The notes beneath the pieces were generated by a model, which searched no databases, was not told the origin of the DNA, and worked only from the letters and a program-made list of their open reading frames with translations. This document shows, in pieces, positions 19,336-23,436 of a DNA stretch of 23,436 nt. The stretch covers positions 1,629,104 through 1,652,539 of the forward strand of contig BFEA01000077.1 of assembly GCA_003427395.1 (NCBI GenBank), in the 5' to 3' direction. Position numbers and translations under genes: made by a program. This DNA is from Chara braunii. Taxonomy: Eukaryota; Streptophyta; Charophyceae; Charales; Characeae. Each line of letters begins with the position of its first letter. The stretch's first letter is position 1.

Positions 19336-21171
19336 CTAATGAAGTGTACCAAGACTCTCTGCTTCTGAAATGGCTTCCCACACAAGGTCCGCTATCACAG
19401 ATGACCATATTTGATCAAACCCTTTAATCTTTTCTGAGATCACTTTTGTGTGAGCCCTGACAATGTCCACATAGTCATCCTTCCAACTCCTGCAATCTTC
19501 CATCTCATCGGGCAAACCTCTATTTTCATATCCTAATGGGCTAGCATTTTTCCTCCCAGTCTCGAAAGAAGAAACTTCATCAAAACCGTCTTCATTCTCT
19601 CTGTTGTGTCTCTCGGACTCAGTCCCACTCACCTGCAGAGGATGTCCAAAACGTTTCTCAGATTCTGGGTCTGCTTTACGAATGTCCTGCAAATGTTCTC
19701 GGTGAATATTTTGTTGCTCCAATAGTTGTCCCATTCTGGGGTCCGTGCTTTCTTTCACACTTTCATTACTATCGTTTATCACTTTTATATCCAATGGTTG
19801 TTCCTTATTAGTATAACCATCTCTGCTCATTCGACTTGTCAGTGGCACATTTGTACTTCCGTGAGAAGATGCATTTGCAGAGAAATTGACATTGTTGTTT
19901 CCAGTGAGGATAGATCTTCCTCGGAGGCCTTCACTGCCATGGACCGGCATGGCATAAGGACTCATTGATCGATTTGTTGTGCTCTTAAGCCTCATTTTTC
20001 CCATTGTCTGTGGACATTCTATCAGAGTCATGGGATCCATCAATGTAGTGTTGTTAATCCAATGATTGCATACACTTGAACCCGTAACACACACATACGA
20101 GCGCTTTGGTATCGTTGCAACTAAGGACTTCCCAGTTGATGACGCTGCCGATGAAGACCTTTGACATCGATCGCCAATCATTACTTCAGATTTTATCGCT
20201 TCGCCCAAACGTGAGTCAGGTACATATAAACTTGGCCCTATACCGTCTGTGGTGTCTGAGGATGACAGACTAGTATCTACATTTGTTGCAAACATTTTTC
20301 CTCTAGGAAGACTGTATAAGAACGGGACAGGGAGAAGAGTAACTGCTGCATCCAGCGGTGAAAATAATTCACAAGCTTGGTTTTTATCTTCATCTGAAAT
20401 TGCAATCCCATTGAAAGACTCCAGCCGAGGCATCCTGTGCGTGAAGTAAAGTCGAAGGATCGGAAGGCGAGTGATCGGATTTCGAATGATCGACAGAGCC
20501 CGAATTCGCTCTAATGCCACAACAGGCTCCAATTGCCAAAGAGTTTTGAGTTCGTTTGAACTTAATGTTAGATTACACAACATTGGCAAATCACTCAATT
20601 TATTGATAGCAGTTATGAGGCTTGCACCTACAAGGCCCCTGAGCTCTACTGACTCAATAACTCCATGATTTTCTAGGTCATCTAATATCTCTTCTGTGGT
20701 TATAAATTGACCCCTTAGATCCCTATGTTTTTCCTCTGAGACTCCTTGCTTCTTCAATGTTGCTGATGCAAATGAGGCACTTGTAGCTGTGAGATCAGGA
20801 TGTTCTAGTCTCCACTCAAGATCTGTTGTTGTAGCAGAATTCCCTCCACCTTGCTTCTCTCCTTTCCGTTCATCGGACACTGGTGAGGAATCGTGATATT
20901 GTGTATTTTCTTTAGCAGATGATGGTAATAATCGCTTACAACCTGAATAATCTTTCAGGGGCTTTTTGAAAAAGACTAAAACATTTGTAGCAGGATTCCC
21001 AACGTAATCGCTTCTCACCGACGGATGTGATTTTGACAGTGCTCTCCATATTTCCTCTTTGTGGACTTCGCAAGCACTATCGCTGGACTGTGAAATATTG
21101 CTATCACTTCTTGATGTGCTTTGTCCTTTTCTGATGACATGTCCATCCTGACCATCGTGGCTATTTTTCAT
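19336..21171 (-). CDS. LRRC49-like leucine-rich-repeat protein, 3' exon
   Basis: A 611-codon uninterrupted frame ending in TAG. Residues 1-155 are Ser/Lys-rich and probably disordered. Residues ~165-255 hold degenerate leucine-rich repeats (VIESVELRGL, LCNLTLSSNELKTL, RIRALSIIRNPI) capped by YFTHRMPRLESFNGIAISDED, the LRR C-terminal cap pattern. Residues ~300-550 are again low-complexity. Residues 562-605 form a likely helix (VRAHTKVISEKIKGFDQIW...DLVWEAISEAE). The LRR cap followed by ACELF and a far C-terminal helix ending in a DLV-x-EA motif resembles my recollection of LRRC49, a subunit of the tubulin polyglutamylase complex; another cilium-type LRR protein is possible. The ATG at 21171 is the first Met after an in-frame TAG near 21208, but the few recognisable LRRs suggest more repeats in upstream exons, so the true 5' boundary may be a splice acceptor. 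The composition and length of the frame contrast with its repeat-rich surroundings. Confidence 0.75.
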   Translation of the reverse strand: MKNSHDGQDGHVIRKGQSTSRSDSNISQSSDSACEVHKEEIWRALSKSHPSVRSDYVGNPATNVLVFFKKPLKDYSGCKRLLPSSAKENTQYHDSSPVSDERKGEKQGGGNSATTTDLEWRLEHPDLTATSASFASATLKKQGVSEEKHRDLRGQFITTEEILDDLENHGVIESVELRGLVGASLITAINKLSDLPMLCNLTLSSNELKTLWQLEPVVALERIRALSIIRNPITRLPILRLYFTHRMPRLESFNGIAISDEDKNQACELFSPLDAAVTLLPVPFLYSLPRGKMFATNVDTSLSSSDTTDGIGPSLYVPDSRLGEAIKSEVMIGDRCQRSSSAASSTGKSLVATIPKRSYVCVTGSSVCNHWINNTTLMDPMTLIECPQTMGKMRLKSTTNRSMSPYAMPVHGSEGLRGRSILTGNNNVNFSANASSHGSTNVPLTSRMSRDGYTNKEQPLDIKVINDSNESVKESTDPRMGQLLEQQNIHREHLQDIRKADPESEKRFGHPLQVSGTESERHNRENEDGFDEVSSFETGRKNASPLGYENRGLPDEMEDCRSWKDDYVDIVRAHTKVISEKIKGFDQIWSSVIADLVWEAISEAESLGTLH

Positions 21172-22479
21172 CAGGTCCTTTCTCGAAAAACTCGGCTGTC
21201 GTGGGTTCTATAGTAGCATCAACTTTTCTCCACCACTCATCAAATTACGGGAGAAGAGTCGTTTTCCATCATAATCACTTCAAACCCATCCACTGTACTT
21301 AGGTTCAAATGGTCCCACTCTATTTAGGTTAAACAACTGGTTACTATTAACACAGACTACCTTTCTACCTTCAACTCTGCATCCCTCTATGTTTGTCCTT
21401 CTAATATTGGTTGTGGTCATATGAACCTGCGAGTGCTTTCTGTATGTCAAACATCTGAGCATCTGGAACTCTTTTCACATTGACCAAAAGTCTCATCTAT
21501 CGTAGGAGTTACTCTTCTGGCTAGACCTCTAGCACACTGAGTCTGGTGACATGTGACTTTGCCAAATGAGTTGGTGCATTCCTCTAGTCACAAAAAATGA
21601 GAAAAACGAGGTTAAGATGAAGCTCATCTAGCTTTTGACTGAAAACCTCGAAAGGTGGAACCAGATTTCAAAGTAAGATCGATGAACAACCGACCATATG
21701 GACCTGCACACATTTTCTCTCCCCAACATCTAGGCACCTCAAATTCTCTGCACACTCGCTATAAGTTCATGTATCGCATGTGTTACATTCTTGAATCCAG
21801 ACTTCGAGCATATTAAGTCTGGCAATGTTGAACTTTCCTGAATAAGTGAGAATGGTCCTCTGGCTCCACATAATGAAAAAGATGAGCTTCAAATAGAACC
21901 CAACAGACCACTGTCAGAAAACCTGCAAAGGTGCAACAAAATTTTAAAGTGAGAGTGAGAAACTGGAAGGTTTCATTTTTTAAGATTCAACATGTTCACA
22001 GTCAGACCATGGTAACAAAGTAGCAATTGAAAGGAACAACTATCTCTGAACAGTTCACTCGAAAAATATATACTTTTTGGATATCTTTTATAAGATAGCG
22101 GAAATAAAAATGAATAAACAAACAGAAAAACACTTTTTTTTGCTGATTTGCCATCACTCGGGTTCAAACAGTAGAATAGCAGAAAAAAAAGATAAATAAT
22201 TTGTCTCACTTAACCCCTTCAACATTTCGTTTTTTCAATAACTCTTACAAGAGAATATGTATCTGTTACAGTATGCATATGAAAGTGGCAATAATTGTGT
22301 GCAGCAATGAAAATTACAATTACAAAAAAAAGTGGCAATCGAAGTGACAAAAAAAACATTTCCTCACAACACTCCTTATTTCATGCAAATGAGTATTTTG
22401 AAAAAATAGTTCAAAATGATGAGCAACAAACTCTTCTCCAAGGCAAAAAGTTGAATGTGAAAAGTTAACAACCTGATAC
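21172..22479 (-). other. Upstream flank or intron of the LRR gene
   Basis: No leucine-rich-repeat coding segment was found here on the minus strand, so any upstream exons must be beyond this stretch or outside the window. TTTGCAG|GTTTTC near 21924 (minus) looks like a splice acceptor, but the following frames close quickly. A diverged duplication fills 21451-21960; the rest is AT-rich. Confidence 0.4.
21451..21960. repeat. Diverged direct duplication, ~276 bp offset
   Basis: CATCTGAGCATCTGGAACTC at 21451 corresponds to CATCTAGGCACCTCAAATTC at 21727, and GAAAACCTCGAAAGGTG at 21641 to GAAAACCTGCAAAGGTG at 21917, the same 276-base offset at both ends. Between them, GAGTCTGGTGAC/AAGTCTGGCAAT and GATGAAGCTCATC/GATGAGCTTCAAA also align. 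An old tandem duplication, coding function not apparent. Confidence 0.8.
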
Positions 22480-22609
22480 CTGCGTAGCACACCGAACGTG
22501 TTCCGACGTTTGCCGAATGTCTGAACACGTTCGGTCGTTCGCCTGAACGGGAGCCGAACGCGTTCGCACGAACGAATTCCTGAGGCCGGTGAACGCGTTC
22601 GTTCTACGG
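22480..22609. mobile_element. One end of a second hAT-like miniature element
   Basis: CTGCGTAGCAC at 22480-22490 equals the right terminal inverted repeat of the 7797-8176 element read inward, and is followed by ACCGAACGTG and many GAACG/CGTTC words, the same subterminal signature. A weakly matching outer end (GTTCTACGGGC, 22600-22611) is possible, but no 8 bp duplication was found, so the other end may have been lost next to the G-rich repeats. Confidence 0.6.
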
Positions 22610-22745
22610 GCGGTACCGGGCCTGTAGGGTATGGGGGCCGTAGGGGGGGGTGTTTGGGGGGCGGTATCGGGCCTGTAGGGTCTCTCGGCCATAGCGGGGG
22701 GAGTGTTCGGGGGGCGGGGTCGAGCGGGCGGCCTGGCGGGAAGGG
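22610..22745 (+). repeat. G-rich tandem repeats, 51-53 bp
   Basis: GCGGTACCGGGCCTGTAGGGT at 22610 returns as GCGGTATCGGGCCTGTAGGGT at 22661, and a more diverged third copy begins near 22714. Runs of 4-8 G occur in each copy, so the G strand could form quadruplexes. Confidence 0.85.
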
Positions 22746-22849
22746 GCAGTCGGGTCCCCCCATTCGAATTCGAACACGAAGTCGGGCTGCCCCTCCGCTC
22801 GTCCACACGCATCGTACACGAACGACCATCGCGCCCCCGGGTAGGTCCA

Positions 22850-22876
22850 CCTCCTCCTCCTCCTCCTCCTCCTCCT

Positions 22877-22927
<51 letters not shown>
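22850..22927 (+). repeat. (CTC)n followed by 49 T
   Basis: CTC trinucleotides from about 22850 to 22878 run straight into 49 consecutive T (22879-22927). Length may be unreliable in assembly. On the minus strand this is A49 followed by GAG repeats. Confidence 0.97.
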
Positions 22928-22930
<3 letters not shown>

Positions 22931-22939
22931 CTGGATCAC

Positions 22940-23294
22940 AATCAACCAATCAATCAGCAATCAATCAATCAATCAATCAAACAGTCTGTTCAATCAACGA
23001 ATCGAATCGATTCGTTGATTGAATCGAATTTACATCAAGATTCGATTCAATCAACGAATCGAATCGAACCTAGATCAAGATTCGATTCAATCAACAAATC
23101 AAATCGATTCATTGTTTTGAATCCAATCTTGATGTAGATTGGATTCAATCAATGAATCGATTCGATTCGTTGATTGAATCGAATCTTGATGCAGATTCGA
23201 TTCAATCAATGAATTGATTCGATTCGTTGATTGAATCGAATCTTGATCTTGATTCGATTCAATCAACGAATCGAATCGATTTGTTGATTGAACG

Positions 23295-23342
<48 letters not shown>

Positions 23343-23345
23343 GGA
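22940..23345. repeat. ~400 bp imperfect inverted repeat of CAAT/GAATC motifs
   Basis: The left end is (CAAT)n and the right end is (GATT)n, which are reverse complements. Between them, AATCAACGAATCGAATCGATTC and its complement alternate in units of ~48-55 bp, separated by GATCAAG/CTTGATC-like words. Nearly every short word is itself palindromic (GAATCGATTC), so the whole region can fold at several scales. The centre is near 23140. Confidence 0.9.
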
Positions 23346-23436
23346 ATCGTTTCGATTCGAAACCCTCCTGCAGCGAGAGGGTAATCGGACGGGGTAGTGG
23401 ACGGGTTCCCACAACCCATCTTTCCACCCCCCCCCT
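23346..23436. other. Unique sequence at window end
   Basis: About 90 bases after the inverted repeat, ending in a C run. No feature supported. Confidence 0.4.

Noticed and set aside
22604-23137. Open frames through the G-rich, CTC and T-tract region, including a poly-Phe/poly-Lys run
   Set aside because: Products are pure translations of simple repeats.
23099-23419. 106-codon minus-strand frame with repeated SINQ and STNRIDSLIESN
   Set aside because: The repetition follows the inverted repeat and CAAT units. It is a repeat artefact, not a repetitive protein with evidence of selection.

Overview
The window looks like nuclear DNA of a plant-lineage eukaryote. It is dominated by decayed transposable elements, mini- and microsatellites, and one large protein-coding exon. 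There are no bacterial-type operons or ribosome binding sites. A green, streptophyte alga with flagellated cells (Chara-like) fits best: the Ty3/Gypsy pol resembles copies I associate with Chara, and the single credible gene resembles a cilium/tubulin-modification leucine-rich-repeat protein. This organism call is inference and was not verified by any search.

Layout. 1-3263: CpG-rich and unassigned DNA, a degenerate tRNA-like (SINE-like) segment near 615-715, and four tandem ~130 bp repeats (2071-2560). 3264-13784, minus strand: a broken Ty3/Gypsy retrotransposon. Reading from high to low coordinates it has a leader with a (CT)n tract and a 60-base assembly gap, gag, aspartic protease, reverse transcriptase, RNase H, integrase with a clear D,D35E triad, and then, unusually, a second gag-like reading frame with coiled coil and zinc knuckle. 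Stops and frameshifts interrupt nearly every domain, so it is a pseudogene array. A 380 bp hAT-like miniature element (7797-8176) sits inside the RNase H region, flanked by an exact 8 bp duplication.

13785-19335: non-genic DNA with a 12-bp-arm palindrome (14685-14710), a (CT)n(CA)n microsatellite, a minisatellite of 14 units of ~82-84 bp whose units each carry a small hairpin (15130-16302), and a diverged ~269 bp tandem duplication (17125-17648).

19336-21171, minus strand: a 611-codon open exon, probably the 3' exon of an LRRC49-like gene, with an AATAAA signal ~155 nt past the stop. 21172-23436 is its upstream flank or intron. It holds a diverged 276 bp duplication, one end of a second copy of the hAT-like element (22480), G-rich 51-53 bp repeats, a (CTC)n/T49 tract, and a ~400 bp imperfect inverted repeat built from CAAT and GAATCGATTC motifs.

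The genes do not form a pathway. The window is a record of nested insertions and repeat expansion next to one host gene.
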